Source: GCA-2720975 sp964469565 (GTDB lineage Bacteria > Planctomycetota > UBA1135 > GCA-002686595). From it: a DNA stretch of 64,000 nt. Both the position numbers and the translations under genes were made by a program. The DNA lies in NCBI GenBank assembly GCA_964469565.1, contig CAYXZD010000017.1, positions 32,114-96,113 of the forward strand, written 5' to 3'. The notes under the pieces were generated by a model. It saw only the letters and a program-made list of their open reading frames with translations. It searched no databases and had not been told where the DNA came from. This document shows, in pieces, positions 25,343 to 36,153 of the stretch (position 1 is its first letter; each line of letters begins with the position of its first letter).

Positions 25343-26059
25343 ATGACACGACACGACGGCCGCACCCCACAGGAAACGCGCGAAATCACATTTCAGCGCG
25401 GGTTCACGAACATGGCTCAGGGATCTGTGCTCGCCTCCTTCGGCGAAACGCGCGTCTTGTGTACCGCCACGGTGACGGACGGTGTGCCGCGCTTCCTCAA
25501 GGGCAAGGGCGGGGGCTGGCTCACAGCGGAGTACGCCATGCTGCCCTCGTCGACGAACACCCGCAAGACGCGCGACCGCGCTGGGAAGGTGGATGGACGC
25601 TCTGTTGAGATCCAACGCCTGATTGGACGTAGCCTGCGCGCTGTCATCGACCTCTCGCAAATGACCGAGCGCACAATCTGGCTGGACTGCGATGTGTTGC
25701 AAGCCGACGGGGGGACACGCACCGCTTCAATCAGCGGTGCCTACGTGGCACTCCACGACGCCCTCACTTGGATGGAGAGCAAGCGCGTACTGCGCGGCTG
25801 GCCTCTAACCTCCCAACTCGGTGCCATTTCGGTCGGCGTAGTCGACGGAATACCGGTGTGCGACTTGGACTACCCCGAGGACAGCAAGGCGGAAACGGAC
25901 ATGAATATCGTGATGACGGGTACGGGTGCCTTCGTGGAAGTCCAAGGCTCTGCCGAGGGTGCTCCCTTTGACCGGGAACAACTCGACACCATGCTCGAGC
26001 TCGGAGCCGGAGGCATCGAGCACATCTTTTCTATTCAACAGGCAGCCCTCGCCAAGTGA
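25343..26059 (+). CDS. rph: Ribonuclease PH
   Basis: Phosphorolytic 3'-5' exoribonuclease that trims tRNA 3' ends. The 238 residues match the family throughout: MTRHDGRTPQETREITFQRG, ETRVLCTATV, GWLTAEYAMLPSST, RSVEIQRLIGRSLRAVIDL, the active-site segment LDCDVLQADGGTRTASISGA, DLDYPEDSKAETDMNIVM, and QGSAEGAPFDREQLDTMLELG. The terminal helix differs from well-known members, as is usual. rdgB begins 4 bp after its stop, the common rph-rdgB pairing. Confidence 0.96.
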   Translation: MTRHDGRTPQETREITFQRGFTNMAQGSVLASFGETRVLCTATVTDGVPRFLKGKGGGWLTAEYAMLPSSTNTRKTRDRAGKVDGRSVEIQRLIGRSLRAVIDLSQMTERTIWLDCDVLQADGGTRTASISGAYVALHDALTWMESKRVLRGWPLTSQLGAISVGVVDGIPVCDLDYPEDSKAETDMNIVMTGTGAFVEVQGSAEGAPFDREQLDTMLELGAGGIEHIFSIQQAALAK

Positions 26060-26063
26060 TTCC

Positions 26064-26690
26064 TTGGAACGCCCCCTCGAAATCCTGATTGCTTCGGGCA
26101 ATGCCAAGAAGGTCCTCGAAATCCGCGCCCTTCTTGAACCCCTCGACATCAATGTGCTCACCTCCGAGGAGGTGGGTGCTTTGCCTGATGTCCATGAAGA
26201 CGGTGCCACCTTCGCAGATAACGCAGCCAAGAAGGCTCGCGAAACAGCGCTTGCCACCAGCCGCTGGTGCCTAGCTGACGACTCCGGCTTAGAAGTCGAG
26301 GCCCTAGATGGAGCCCCAGGGGTTCACTCGGCTCGCTTCGCAGGCACCCACGGTGATGATGCGGCCAACAACACCAAACTGCTCGGGCTCCTGGAAGGCC
26401 TTCCAAGTGAGAAGCGCGCCGCCCAGTTCATCTGCGCCCTCGCCCTAGCTCGGCCCACCGGCGAGGTTGTGGCCCAGTTCATGGGTTCCGCCAGGGGCTG
26501 CATTCTCGACGCCCCGCGAGGCGACGGCGATTTCGGGTATGACCCGCTTTTCTTGTTCACCGAACCAGGCCATGACCAAACGGGACGGGGTTTCGCTGAA
26601 CTCGCGCCTTCCGCGAAGAGCACAATCAGCCACCGCGGTCGAGCCCTCGCCCAATTCATCGAATACCTCGCAGCCCCCGAATTGCCCTAG
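26064..26690 (+). CDS. rdgB: RdgB/HAM1 non-canonical purine NTP pyrophosphatase (TTG start)
   Basis: Hydrolyses ITP, dITP and XTP to monophosphates, removing deaminated purines from the nucleotide pool. It begins at TTG 26064, 4 bp after the rph stop, giving (M)ERPLEILIASGNAKKVLEI; no better in-frame start exists downstream of rph. Family blocks are SGNAKKVLE, ATFADNAAKKARETA, the WCLADDSGLEVEALDGAPGV core, SARFAG and GDGDFGYDPLFL, and the C-terminal KSTISHRGRAL. Length (208) is typical. It shares the rph transcript and precedes lepA by 13 bp. Confidence 0.95.
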   Translation: MERPLEILIASGNAKKVLEIRALLEPLDINVLTSEEVGALPDVHEDGATFADNAAKKARETALATSRWCLADDSGLEVEALDGAPGVHSARFAGTHGDDAANNTKLLGLLEGLPSEKRAAQFICALALARPTGEVVAQFMGSARGCILDAPRGDGDFGYDPLFLFTEPGHDQTGRGFAELAPSAKSTISHRGRALAQFIEYLAAPELP

Positions 26691-26703
26691 GGCCGGAGAC
26701 ACC

Positions 26704-28503
<1,800 letters not shown>

Positions 28504-28538
28504 GTTTGTGGGGCCCAAGGCCCTAGGATGAGTCCCTA

Positions 28539-29963
28539 GTGAGTACCCAGCAGCGCAACCCGAACAAGCAAACGACCCGCTCACGTCCATGGCGGGAGAA
28601 CATCGAGGCCATCACGGTCTCGATCATCATCATCGTTCTCTTCAAGTACTTCATTTTGGAGGCCTACAAGATCCCCACCGGATCCATGCAGCCCACCTTG
28701 ATGGGCTGGGAAGATGGCAAGGGGGGTGGCGTCTTCGACCGGGTATTGGTGGATAAGATGTCCTATCACTTTCGCGATCCTGACCGCTACGAGGTGGTGG
28801 TCTTTCGCTATCCGCTCGACCAGTCCAAGAATTTCATCAAGCGCGTCGTGGGCGTTGGGCCCGAAGCGCTAGAGATTCGGGACGGTGACCTGTACACCGC
28901 CCCGCTAGGCACACCAGAAGGCAGCGCTGCCTTCAAGATTCAACGCCGCTCCCGCGCCGTTCAACAATCCCAACTCAAGAGCCTCGACGTGGCAGGAGAA
29001 TGGCGCTTGTCAGGGCAGGGCTGGAACGCCAAGGGCGACAGCATCCATGCTGGCGGCCCAGGCCGCGCGGTCTTTCCTCGCACATCGAACAATGTCCGGG
29101 ACCATTACTCCGATGGTTATCCCGGCAAACTGGGCCCTCTTCAACACACGGCTGGCAAACGTTCGGGTGCCAACCCCGTTGGCGATGTACGCACCCGTGC
29201 GCGCGTGGAAGCCCACGCGGATTGCTCCCGGGTATTCGTTGAGCTGCGCGAGGGATCCATGCACTACCAGTTCTCCCTGCCGGGGCCTGCAGCGCAAGAC
29301 CAGGCCAAACCCAGCATTCGCGTGCACGATTCCAACACCGGACTCGACACCCGGACGATGCATGCTGAGTCGGCCTGGAAACTGCGGGCCGGCAAGGCAG
29401 TGGAGTTGGCAGCGCAGAACCTCAACGACCTGCTCGAATTCGAGTTGGATGGTGAAGTGCTTTTGACCTTCCCGATCGACCCTGCCAAGGACCGCACCTG
29501 CACTGTCTCATGGGTGACCGAAGGGGGCGGAGCGGAGTTCACCGACATCGAGGTATTGCGAGATGTGCACTACACCAGCTTGGGTCAACGCTCGACCCAC
29601 TGGCAGATTCCTGCCGACAATTACCTCATGTTGGGCGACAACACCCAGGATTCCTCCGACGGACGCGACTGGAATCTGACGAGTTTTGAAGTGCCCCAAC
29701 CCGATGGCAGCGTCGAGGTCGTGCGGGGAAACAACCGCGGTACTGAGAATCCAATTATTGTGGCCGACGGGAATGGCACGGCCACGGTGTACATCCAAGA
29801 TGAGTTCGGTGAACGCTGGGTTTTCCCCCGTAATGAAGCTCGCGCCTTGGGGCCGACGGGCATCCCGCTCGTGCCGCGCTCCCTCATACGCGGGCGGGCC
29901 GTGCTGGTCGTCTGGCCCATGGCTCCCAGCCTCGATGTCTACCGACTCAAATGGGTGCGTTAG
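28539..29963 (+). CDS. lepB: Signal peptidase I with a large inserted beta-rich domain
   Basis: Membrane serine protease that removes signal peptides from exported proteins. GTG 28539 is the start. One N-terminal helix (AITVSIIIIVLFKYFILEAY) precedes the nucleophile motif KIPTGSMQPTL with Ser49. The general-base lysine is K101 in NFIKRVVG, then DGDLY. The GDN box appears only at residues 366-378 (GDNTQDSSDGRDW). Between about 120 and 350 lies an insert of some 230 residues with a strand-rich, lectin-like pattern (GEWRLSGQGWNAKG, RVFVELREGSMHYQFSL, LNDLLEFELDGEVLLTF, AEFTDIEVLRDV). Normal enzymes have a far smaller loop here. Function of the insert is unknown; it would face the periplasm. Confidence 0.93.
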   Translation: MSTQQRNPNKQTTRSRPWRENIEAITVSIIIIVLFKYFILEAYKIPTGSMQPTLMGWEDGKGGGVFDRVLVDKMSYHFRDPDRYEVVVFRYPLDQSKNFIKRVVGVGPEALEIRDGDLYTAPLGTPEGSAAFKIQRRSRAVQQSQLKSLDVAGEWRLSGQGWNAKGDSIHAGGPGRAVFPRTSNNVRDHYSDGYPGKLGPLQHTAGKRSGANPVGDVRTRARVEAHADCSRVFVELREGSMHYQFSLPGPAAQDQAKPSIRVHDSNTGLDTRTMHAESAWKLRAGKAVELAAQNLNDLLEFELDGEVLLTFPIDPAKDRTCTVSWVTEGGGAEFTDIEVLRDVHYTSLGQRSTHWQIPADNYLMLGDNTQDSSDGRDWNLTSFEVPQPDGSVEVVRGNNRGTENPIIVADGNGTATVYIQDEFGERWVFPRNEARALGPTGIPLVPRSLIRGRAVLVVWPMAPSLDVYRLKWVR

Positions 29964-29970
29964 CCGTTCT

Positions 29971-30717
29971 ATGAACCACCCAGAATCCACACTCTTGAGC
30001 GTCGAAGGGCTCGTCAAGTCCTACAAGCGCCGCCGGGTAGTCGATGGGGTCTCATTCCACGTTCACCCCGGTGAGATCGTCGGTCTGCTAGGTCCCAATG
30101 GTGCGGGAAAGACCACAAGCTTCCGAATGACCGTCGGCATCATCTCCCCTGACGCAGGTAAAGTCTCCCTGCAGGGGCACGACTGTACGGGAATGCCGAT
30201 GTACAAGCGCGCACGACTCGGAATGGGGTACTTGCCCCAAGAGACCAGCGTGTTTCGCCAGATGTCCGTGCAGGACAATCTCCTCGCCGTTCTGGAAGCC
30301 CTACCCTACTCGCGTTCCGAGCGCGCCAGTGAAGCCAGCCGTTTGCTCTCAGAACTCGAACTCAGCCATCTCGCCACCCATCGCGCCGACACCCTGTCGG
30401 GCGGTGAACGCCGACGCCTCGAACTCGCCCGCGCACTAGCTACCAAGCCTTCCATCCTTCTGCTCGACGAGCCCTTCGCAGGCGTAGACCCCATCAATGT
30501 CGAAGAGATTCAACAGCTCATTGCCCAGCTAAAATCCCAAGGAATCGGAGTTCTCATTACGGACCACAGCGTTCGCGAAACCCTCAGCAGCACAGACCGC
30601 GCCTACATCATTCACAAGGGTCAGATCCTGCGCGAGGGCACCTCCTCTGAACTGGTGCAAGACCCACGGGTTCGCGAGGTCTACCTAGGACAGAGTTTTC
30701 ACGGCGTCGAGGGCTGA
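29971..30717 (+). CDS. lptB: LPS export ABC transporter ATPase LptB
   Basis: Cytoplasmic ATPase that powers lipopolysaccharide extraction with LptFG. ATG 29971 begins MNHPESTLLSVEGLVKSYK, 7 bp after the lepB stop. The ABC motifs are all present: Walker A GPNGAGKTTS, Q-loop YLPQETSVFRQM, signature LSGGERRRLELARAL, Walker B ILLLDEPFAGVDPI, and the H-loop ITDHSVRETL. The text IGYLPQE(X)SIFR-like and the ending characteristic of LptB support it over generic ABC ATPases. It implies that this organism builds an LPS-containing outer membrane. LptF, LptG, LptC and LptA are not in the window. Confidence 0.93.
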   Translation: MNHPESTLLSVEGLVKSYKRRRVVDGVSFHVHPGEIVGLLGPNGAGKTTSFRMTVGIISPDAGKVSLQGHDCTGMPMYKRARLGMGYLPQETSVFRQMSVQDNLLAVLEALPYSRSERASEASRLLSELELSHLATHRADTLSGGERRRLELARALATKPSILLLDEPFAGVDPINVEEIQQLIAQLKSQGIGVLITDHSVRETLSSTDRAYIIHKGQILREGTSSELVQDPRVREVYLGQSFHGVEG

Positions 30718-30884
30718 TCCTCGGAACGGCCGGGTCCTGGCCCAAGCACCCGTTCCCCAGCACGGGTAAACCGCTGCCTTCGGCCTATTGCGTAGCCCTG
30801 CGCAGGCCCCTTCGACTTGCCCCCGGCGAGGTCGGCCGATATTCTCTTTGGCCCGAACCCATCCTAGGACGAGCCCCTCCCCCC

Positions 30885-31637
30885 ATGAACATCATTGCCT
30901 GCGTAAAACGCGTTCCAACTACGGAGGCCGAAGTGCGCTTCCAGGCCGACAACAGCGGCCTCGACACGGACGGTCTTCCGTACATGATCTCGTTCTACGA
31001 TGAGATCGCTCTTGAGCAGGCCGTGCTCACGAAGGAAGCCCTCGGTGGCGAGGTGACGGCCTTGACCCTCGGTGCCGCGAGCGGATCCAAGGAGGTCCGC
31101 GAGTGTCTCGCCAAGGGTGCCGACAAAGCCGTGATTCTGACCGATGACGAGTGGATGTCCGCTGACTGCCGCATGAGTGCGAAGAAACTCGCAGCCGCCA
31201 TCACCGAGCTCAGTGGCGAAGTGGTCTTCATGGGCCGGGTCGCCACGGATCGTGACAACGCAGCGGTGGGTGCGATGACTGCCACCTATCTCGGCTGGGC
31301 CTGCGTGACGGGAGTCGTCGCTGTCGAATTGGCCGAAGGCGGCGGAACGGCCAAGGTCGAGACAGAAGAGGGCATCGAAACGGTCGAGTTCAGCCTGCCA
31401 GCCGTCATTACCTGCAACAAGGGTCTCAACGAGCCCCGCTACGCGGGACTCAAAGGAATCATGGCGGCCAAGAAAAAACCTCTGGAAGAGACGGCCCCCG
31501 TTGACGTGGATTCCCAAGTCTCCGTGATCGAGGTCAGCGCTCCAGCAGCGCGCCCCGAGGGACGCATCATCGGCGAAGGCGCCGAGGCGGTACCCGCTCT
31601 CATCGACGCCCTCCGCAACGAGGCCCAGGTCCTCTAG
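30885..31637 (+). CDS. etfB: Electron transfer flavoprotein, beta subunit
   Basis: Beta subunit of the soluble ETF that accepts electrons from acyl-CoA and related dehydrogenases. The 250-residue protein shows MNIIACVKRVPTTEAEVRF, SFYDEIALEQAVLTKE, VTALTLGAASGSKEVRECLAKGADKAV and the membership signature late in the chain (LPAVITCNKGLNEPRYAGLKGIMAAKKKPL), which is the conserved ETF-beta motif including the recognition loop. It is followed 14 bp later by etfA and is preceded by a 167 bp gap, so the pair probably has its own promoter. No acyl-CoA dehydrogenase or ETF-quinone reductase is nearby. Confidence 0.96.
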   Translation: MNIIACVKRVPTTEAEVRFQADNSGLDTDGLPYMISFYDEIALEQAVLTKEALGGEVTALTLGAASGSKEVRECLAKGADKAVILTDDEWMSADCRMSAKKLAAAITELSGEVVFMGRVATDRDNAAVGAMTATYLGWACVTGVVAVELAEGGGTAKVETEEGIETVEFSLPAVITCNKGLNEPRYAGLKGIMAAKKKPLEETAPVDVDSQVSVIEVSAPAARPEGRIIGEGAEAVPALIDALRNEAQVL

Positions 31638-31651
31638 CCCCCCCTACCGCC

Positions 31652-32608
31652 ATGACCACCCTCCTCGTATTTGTCGAACAAGCCGCCGGCGTTGCCCGTC
31701 GCGGATCCCTTGAGGCCCTCGGTGCAGCCCACGCCACGGGAGCCGAGTGCACCGCTGTCTTGTGCGGAGCCGACGCATCCCAAGCTGCCAACACCCTCGG
31801 CGCCCATGGAGCCACCAAGGCCGTTGTTCTCACCGGCCCCACCGAGTTCAGCGCCGACGCTGTTGCCAGTGCGATGGCTGAGGTCCTCAGCGCCCAAGGG
31901 GCTAACGGTTTCGTTGCCGCCAGTACCCACCACGGCCAGGACCTCGCAGCACGGGTCGCTGCACACCACGACTCTGTCCTGTTTAGTGACTGCACCGCGC
32001 TCACCGCAGACGGGGACAACCTCAACGTTCAACGCTCTTGGCTTGCCGGCAAGGCCATTGCCAAGCTGAGCACGAGCGCCCCGGTCTTTTGCTGTACCAC
32101 GCGGCTCAATGTCTTTGAACCTGCCTGCAGCGACGGGAACGTAGAAGTCAGCGAGCACGCCATCAGTGCCGAATCCAAAGCACGTGTCACAAGCGTCGAA
32201 GCCAAGTCCGCTGCCCTTCTCGATGTGAAGGAAGCACGGGTCGTCGTCTCCGGTGGCCGCGGCATGAAAGATGCTGAGCAATTCGGGCTTGTGGAGGAAC
32301 TCGCGAGTGCCTTCGGCGACGCAGCAGTGGGCGCTTCCCGCGCCGTGGTCGATGCAGGTTGGCGGCCTCACGGTGAGCAGGTAGGCCAGACGGGTAAGGT
32401 CGTTGCCCCACAGCTGTACATCGCCGCTGGAATCTCGGGTGCCATCCAGCACCTTGCGGGCATGCGTACATCCGGCACGATTGTCGCCATCAACAAGGAT
32501 GCCGATGCCCCCATCTTCAAAGTGGCGGATTTCGGCATTGTGGGAGACGCCCTTGAGGTGCTCCCAGCACTGACGGCGGCCGTTAAAGCTGTGCAAGCCG
32601 AAGGCTAA
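31652..32608 (+). CDS. etfA: Electron transfer flavoprotein, alpha subunit
   Basis: Alpha subunit of ETF, carrying the FAD-binding C-terminal domain. The 318 residues start MTTLLVFVEQAAGVARRGSL. The FAD domain is clear: ARVVVSGGRGMKDAEQF, then GASRAVVDAGWRPHGEQVGQTGK, VAPQLYIAAGISGAIQHLAGM and IVAINKDADAPIFKVADFGIV. With etfB it forms the heterodimer that hands electrons to the membrane quinone pool. The gene is alanine-rich and GC-rich, which produces a long antisense open frame that is not a gene. Confidence 0.96.
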   Translation: MTTLLVFVEQAAGVARRGSLEALGAAHATGAECTAVLCGADASQAANTLGAHGATKAVVLTGPTEFSADAVASAMAEVLSAQGANGFVAASTHHGQDLAARVAAHHDSVLFSDCTALTADGDNLNVQRSWLAGKAIAKLSTSAPVFCCTTRLNVFEPACSDGNVEVSEHAISAESKARVTSVEAKSAALLDVKEARVVVSGGRGMKDAEQFGLVEELASAFGDAAVGASRAVVDAGWRPHGEQVGQTGKVVAPQLYIAAGISGAIQHLAGMRTSGTIVAINKDADAPIFKVADFGIVGDALEVLPALTAAVKAVQAEG

Positions 32609-32655
32609 GCCAACAAGGCTGGGGGCAATTCTCCTCCATGCAGTAGGGTGAGGGC

Positions 32656-35553
32656 ATGAAGCCCACAATCCTGCCCTCTGCTGGCTCACTTTCCCCCCTT
32701 GCCGCGCTCCTTTGTGGGCTCGGTTCGTTCACCCTGTCGACTCCGGGTACGGCCCAAGAGGGGCAGCCAACAGTCACCCGCGTGCGCCTGTTCGACCACA
32801 TGGCCGAGGCACGCTGGTCGGGGATTCCATCGGCTGATGAAGCGAACGACCCGCCAACGAAAACGGCAACTTGGGATTTCACCGACTCATCCCCGGACGG
32901 CCTCTGGTATGGACGCAACGAGGGTCGCAAGGTCAATTGGGAAACCGAGTTTGGGGGTATAGAACCCGAGGGTGGGCTCAGCGGCGGGCACTTGCGCCTA
33001 GGCCCCAATGTTCCCGAGGACAACTCACGCGCCGTCATCCTCGTCCCCAGTTCCGGCCTAACGCGAGTTCACATTCAAGGCCGGGTGCGCCTCGTCAACA
33101 ATCCACTCGGAGATGACTCGACGCTCGTCGAGTGTATGCGGCTGGTTGAGCACCGCGGCCTCGTCAGCGACCCCACAGTGCGCCAGCGGTTCCGACGCAG
33201 TGGCTATCCCACACGCGTCTCCCGTCGTCACCACCCATCGGGTTGGGACACGTTTGAACACACGTTCATTACCTCCTCAACCACCAAGTGTCTCGAATTG
33301 CAGTTGTTGCACCGCAGTGGAGAGAGCGGGGACTCATTGACTCTGTTCGATGACATTCAAGTCGAACAAACGGCCCTCACCCAACGCGAAGTCATCGATC
33401 ACATTTCAGACAACTACAAGCCGCGCGATGGCAACGAGCAGCAAACCCCTTGGCGCCTCCGAGTGGACCTGATGGGTGAGGTTCGTGATGCGGTCCTCAT
33501 CCCTCCGCCAGCAAGCATCGCCATTCCAGTTCAGATTCCAGGCATCGAGAGTCAGCCACAACTACGCTTTCACTTTGGAATGACACGCGAAGCCCAGAGG
33601 GCAGAAGGGGACGGCGCACACCTTGAGATCGTGTTCTTCCACGAGAGCGGATCATCGACACCGCTGGGGCGCGTCAGCATTGACCCACGCGCCGAGCGAG
33701 ATCACCGATCTTGGCTCCTGGGGAAGATCGATCTAACCGCTGTGGCTGGCCAGAGGGGTCACCTGCAGTTTCAATCCCAGGATATGGACGACGAGCCTGA
33801 CCTTCTCGACACGCTCGTACTCGCCACTCCACGCATCGAACCCCAAGCACCCACGGCCGCGCCCTTCAACCTGCTGATGATCGGTGTGGACACGCTACGT
33901 GCTGACCACCTCTCGGCCTTTGGTTATGAACGGCCCACGACTCCCCATTTGGCGGCCCTCGCCGACGAGGGCGTGCGCTTCAGTCAGACCCGCGCACAAG
34001 CGCCTTGGACCCTGCCTTCATTCTCTTCCATCATGACCTCCCTGTACCCGTCCGTTCACGGTGCAGGCCGAGGAGGCCATGATGAGTGGACCCCCATCGA
34101 CCCGACCTCGACGGCACTCGCAGAGATCCTGAGTCGCGTGGGCTATGAAACACAGGGCATCGTGGCCAATGGTCTGATCTCCCCCAAGTACGGGCTCGAC
34201 CAGGGATTTGAAGGCTATCGATTCGGCTGGAACATGGAATCGGCCAAGTCCGATGAGCCCAAGGTGTCGGCCTTTGTTCGGGAGCACACGGCTACACCCT
34301 GGATGCTCTTTTGGCACATCATGGATCCACACCTGCCCTACACCACCGATGCCAGTTTTCGTGAAGCGTTCACAGATCCAGAGTACTCTGGACGGTTCAA
34401 GAATTCACGCGGGGCCTATGTCCCCTTCGAGGTCTTAGATCCCCGCCCTGGTCGGCGTTGGTTTGTGCATGAGGGCCCTCCTCCGCCGCCCGAGCTTGCC
34501 GAAGAAGATCGTGCCTTCGTGCATGATTACTACGACGCCGAACTAGCCGAAGTGGATGCGGCCATCGGTCGCGTGCTGGACGCCATCCGCGCCAGTGGCC
34601 AGTGGGATCGAACGATGATTGCCTTTGTGGCCGATCACGGCGAGGGCCTTGGCGATCACAATCACTATCACCACGGCTATACGCTGCACGATGATCAGGT
34701 TCACATCCCGATGATCTTGCGTATCCCTGGCAGTCACGAGGGCCGCACGGTTTCCCGCCCCGTCGCCGCCATTGATCTTGCGCCCACCATTCTGGGAGCC
34801 CTCGGTCTAGAGATTCCAGATTTCTTTCACGGTGTCGATCGCCTAGCTCCCGATGCGCCCAGCGAAGATGCCTATTTCATCGAGTACCCCACCTATGACT
34901 CATCAGCCCAGAAAGCGTGGATTCAAGGCCGATTCAAGTACTTGCACGATCCTGTGTTCCACACCCAGGCCCTCTACGACCTCCAGGCCGATCCAGGAGA
35001 GTTGACCGATATCGCTTCCGAGCATCCTCAGATCGTCGAACGGGCCAAGGCAGCCATGGATGCGTTCCGCTGGGAAAAACTTCAGCGTGGCCGGTATCAC
35101 CTGCGGATCAGCGGAGCAGTAGGCCAACGCCTGCAGATTCAAGTCGATACCGATGACTTGTTCGATGCCAATTTCGCCGCCCGCCCCGCCCCGCCCGAAA
35201 CGGATTTTTCCCTCGACCTCGACCGCAAGCATCTCAGGATGGACACCACACTGACTAAGGCGCGCATGGAGTTCGTCTTCTGGTGCCGGGGGGACAAGAT
35301 CGACATCAATGTTTTGCTGGATGGCAAGCCATGCAAGGGAGGTCTATACCTGGGCAATGCCGAGGATCCCGAGCGGCTGCCCACCCAACTGCAACGCAAA
35401 TCGCTTCCGATCGAAGTGGCTGACGAAACGATCGGTTGGCCGGCCGCCCAGGAAGTCATGCTGTGGCAAGAGCGCGGCGTGGACGAGGTTCTGCCCGTCC
35501 TGTTGACACCTGAGGAGTTGGAAACCATGCGAGCCCTAGGCTACGCCCGCTGA
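32656..35553 (+). CDS. Large secreted sulfatase-superfamily protein lacking the formylglycine motif
   Basis: A 965-residue exported protein. A signal peptide ends near residue 33. Residues 70-240 and 265-395 look like two beta-sandwich domains (for example HLEIVFFHESGSSTPLGRVSI). The alkaline-phosphatase/sulfatase-superfamily domain begins near 405: LLMIGVDTLRADHLSAFGY (metal Asp412), then APWTLPSFSSIMTS with Thr452 where sulfatases have Cys or Ser. The later FVADHGEGLGDH block supplies the second metal site. Thr at that place is the nucleophile in phosphatase-like and transferase members of the superfamily. After the domain come another beta domain and the C-terminal ELETMRALGYAR motif common in this subgroup. 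Sulfatase activity is doubtful; phospho- or sulfo-ester chemistry with Thr is possible. Confidence 0.85.
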   Translation: MKPTILPSAGSLSPLAALLCGLGSFTLSTPGTAQEGQPTVTRVRLFDHMAEARWSGIPSADEANDPPTKTATWDFTDSSPDGLWYGRNEGRKVNWETEFGGIEPEGGLSGGHLRLGPNVPEDNSRAVILVPSSGLTRVHIQGRVRLVNNPLGDDSTLVECMRLVEHRGLVSDPTVRQRFRRSGYPTRVSRRHHPSGWDTFEHTFITSSTTKCLELQLLHRSGESGDSLTLFDDIQVEQTALTQREVIDHISDNYKPRDGNEQQTPWRLRVDLMGEVRDAVLIPPPASIAIPVQIPGIESQPQLRFHFGMTREAQRAEGDGAHLEIVFFHESGSSTPLGRVSIDPRAERDHRSWLLGKIDLTAVAGQRGHLQFQSQDMDDEPDLLDTLVLATPRIEPQAPTAAPFNLLMIGVDTLRADHLSAFGYERPTTPHLAALADEGVRFSQTRAQAPWTLPSFSSIMTSLYPSVHGAGRGGHDEWTPIDPTSTALAEILSRVGYETQGIVANGLISPKYGLDQGFEGYRFGWNMESAKSDEPKVSAFVREHTATPWMLFWHIMDPHLPYTTDASFREAFTDPEYSGRFKNSRGAYVPFEVLDPRPGRRWFVHEGPPPPPELAEEDRAFVHDYYDAELAEVDAAIGRVLDAIRASGQWDRTMIAFVADHGEGLGDHNHYHHGYTLHDDQVHIPMILRIPGSHEGRTVSRPVAAIDLAPTILGALGLEIPDFFHGVDRLAPDAPSEDAYFIEYPTYDSSAQKAWIQGRFKYLHDPVFHTQALYDLQADPGELTDIASEHPQIVERAKAAMDAFRWEKLQRGRYHLRISGAVGQRLQIQVDTDDLFDANFAARPAPPETDFSLDLDRKHLRMDTTLTKARMEFVFWCRGDKIDINVLLDGKPCKGGLYLGNAEDPERLPTQLQRKSLPIEVADETIGWPAAQEVMLWQERGVDEVLPVLLTPEELETMRALGYAR

Positions 35554-35556
35554 GCT

Positions 35557-36153
35557 GTGCAGCCCGAGCACCTTCCGCGGCTTCAAGCGAGGCTGTTCAC
35601 TTGGGAGCAGGCTTCCGAGCGCATTCCCACCGAGCATACGCGAGCCGCCGTAGCCCTATGTCTAGCGCCGGGCGAGCACGGCCTCGATTTGCTTTTGATG
35701 CGTCGAGTGGAGCATCCCTGCGATCCCTGGTCGGGCCAGATCAGTCTTCCGGGTGGTCGTGAGGAGCCCGGAGATCTTTCCCTCTCCCACACGGCCCGCC
35801 GAGAAACCCAAGAGGAGGTCGGCCTAGACCTAAGTCCCCACGCCCCCTGTGCTCCCCAAGAACTCGGCCTCCTCGCACCCATCCAAGCCCGTTCGCGTGG
35901 AGGCCTGATGAGCACCACCGTGGTGCCCTTCGTGCACCTGCTCGCTGCCCGCCCCCCCACAACCCCTGGTCCCGAAGCCTCGTCCACCTTCTGGCTCCCC
36001 TTGCACGATGTACAGTCCGGCACGCTCAGTGCCAAGTTTCCCTACACCCACGCCGACGGCAAGGTGCACACCCTGCCCTGCTGGAACTACGCCGATCATC
36101 GCATTTGGGGCCTCACCTGGCGCATCGTGTCGGGGATGTTGGAGAGGTGTTAG
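35557..36153 (+). CDS. NUDIX hydrolase, CoA-pyrophosphatase-like
   Basis: A 198-residue NUDIX protein starting at GTG 35557, 3 bp after the preceding stop. The NUDIX box is LPGGREEPGDLSLSHTARRE, then TQEEVGLDL, with the one-residue-longer spacing found in the CoA diphosphatase group (NudL-like). The upstream SGQISLPGG and AAVALCLAP match that group too. It probably hydrolyses CoA or other nucleoside diphosphate derivatives to 4'-phosphopantetheine and 3',5'-ADP. It is likely co-transcribed with the sulfatase-like gene. It is the last gene before the IS-rich island. Confidence 0.9.
   Translation: MQPEHLPRLQARLFTWEQASERIPTEHTRAAVALCLAPGEHGLDLLLMRRVEHPCDPWSGQISLPGGREEPGDLSLSHTARRETQEEVGLDLSPHAPCAPQELGLLAPIQARSRGGLMSTTVVPFVHLLAARPPTTPGPEASSTFWLPLHDVQSGTLSAKFPYTHADGKVHTLPCWNYADHRIWGLTWRIVSGMLERC

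Noticed and set aside
28539..29963. lepB insert as an inserted foreign gene or frameshift
   Set aside because: The frame is continuous and the GDN box resumes in phase after the insert, so it is a true in-frame domain.
31634..32689. 351-residue open frame antisense to etfA
   Set aside because: It lies fully opposite a well-matched etfA gene, is glycine-rich from mirrored GC-rich codons, and has no family resemblance.
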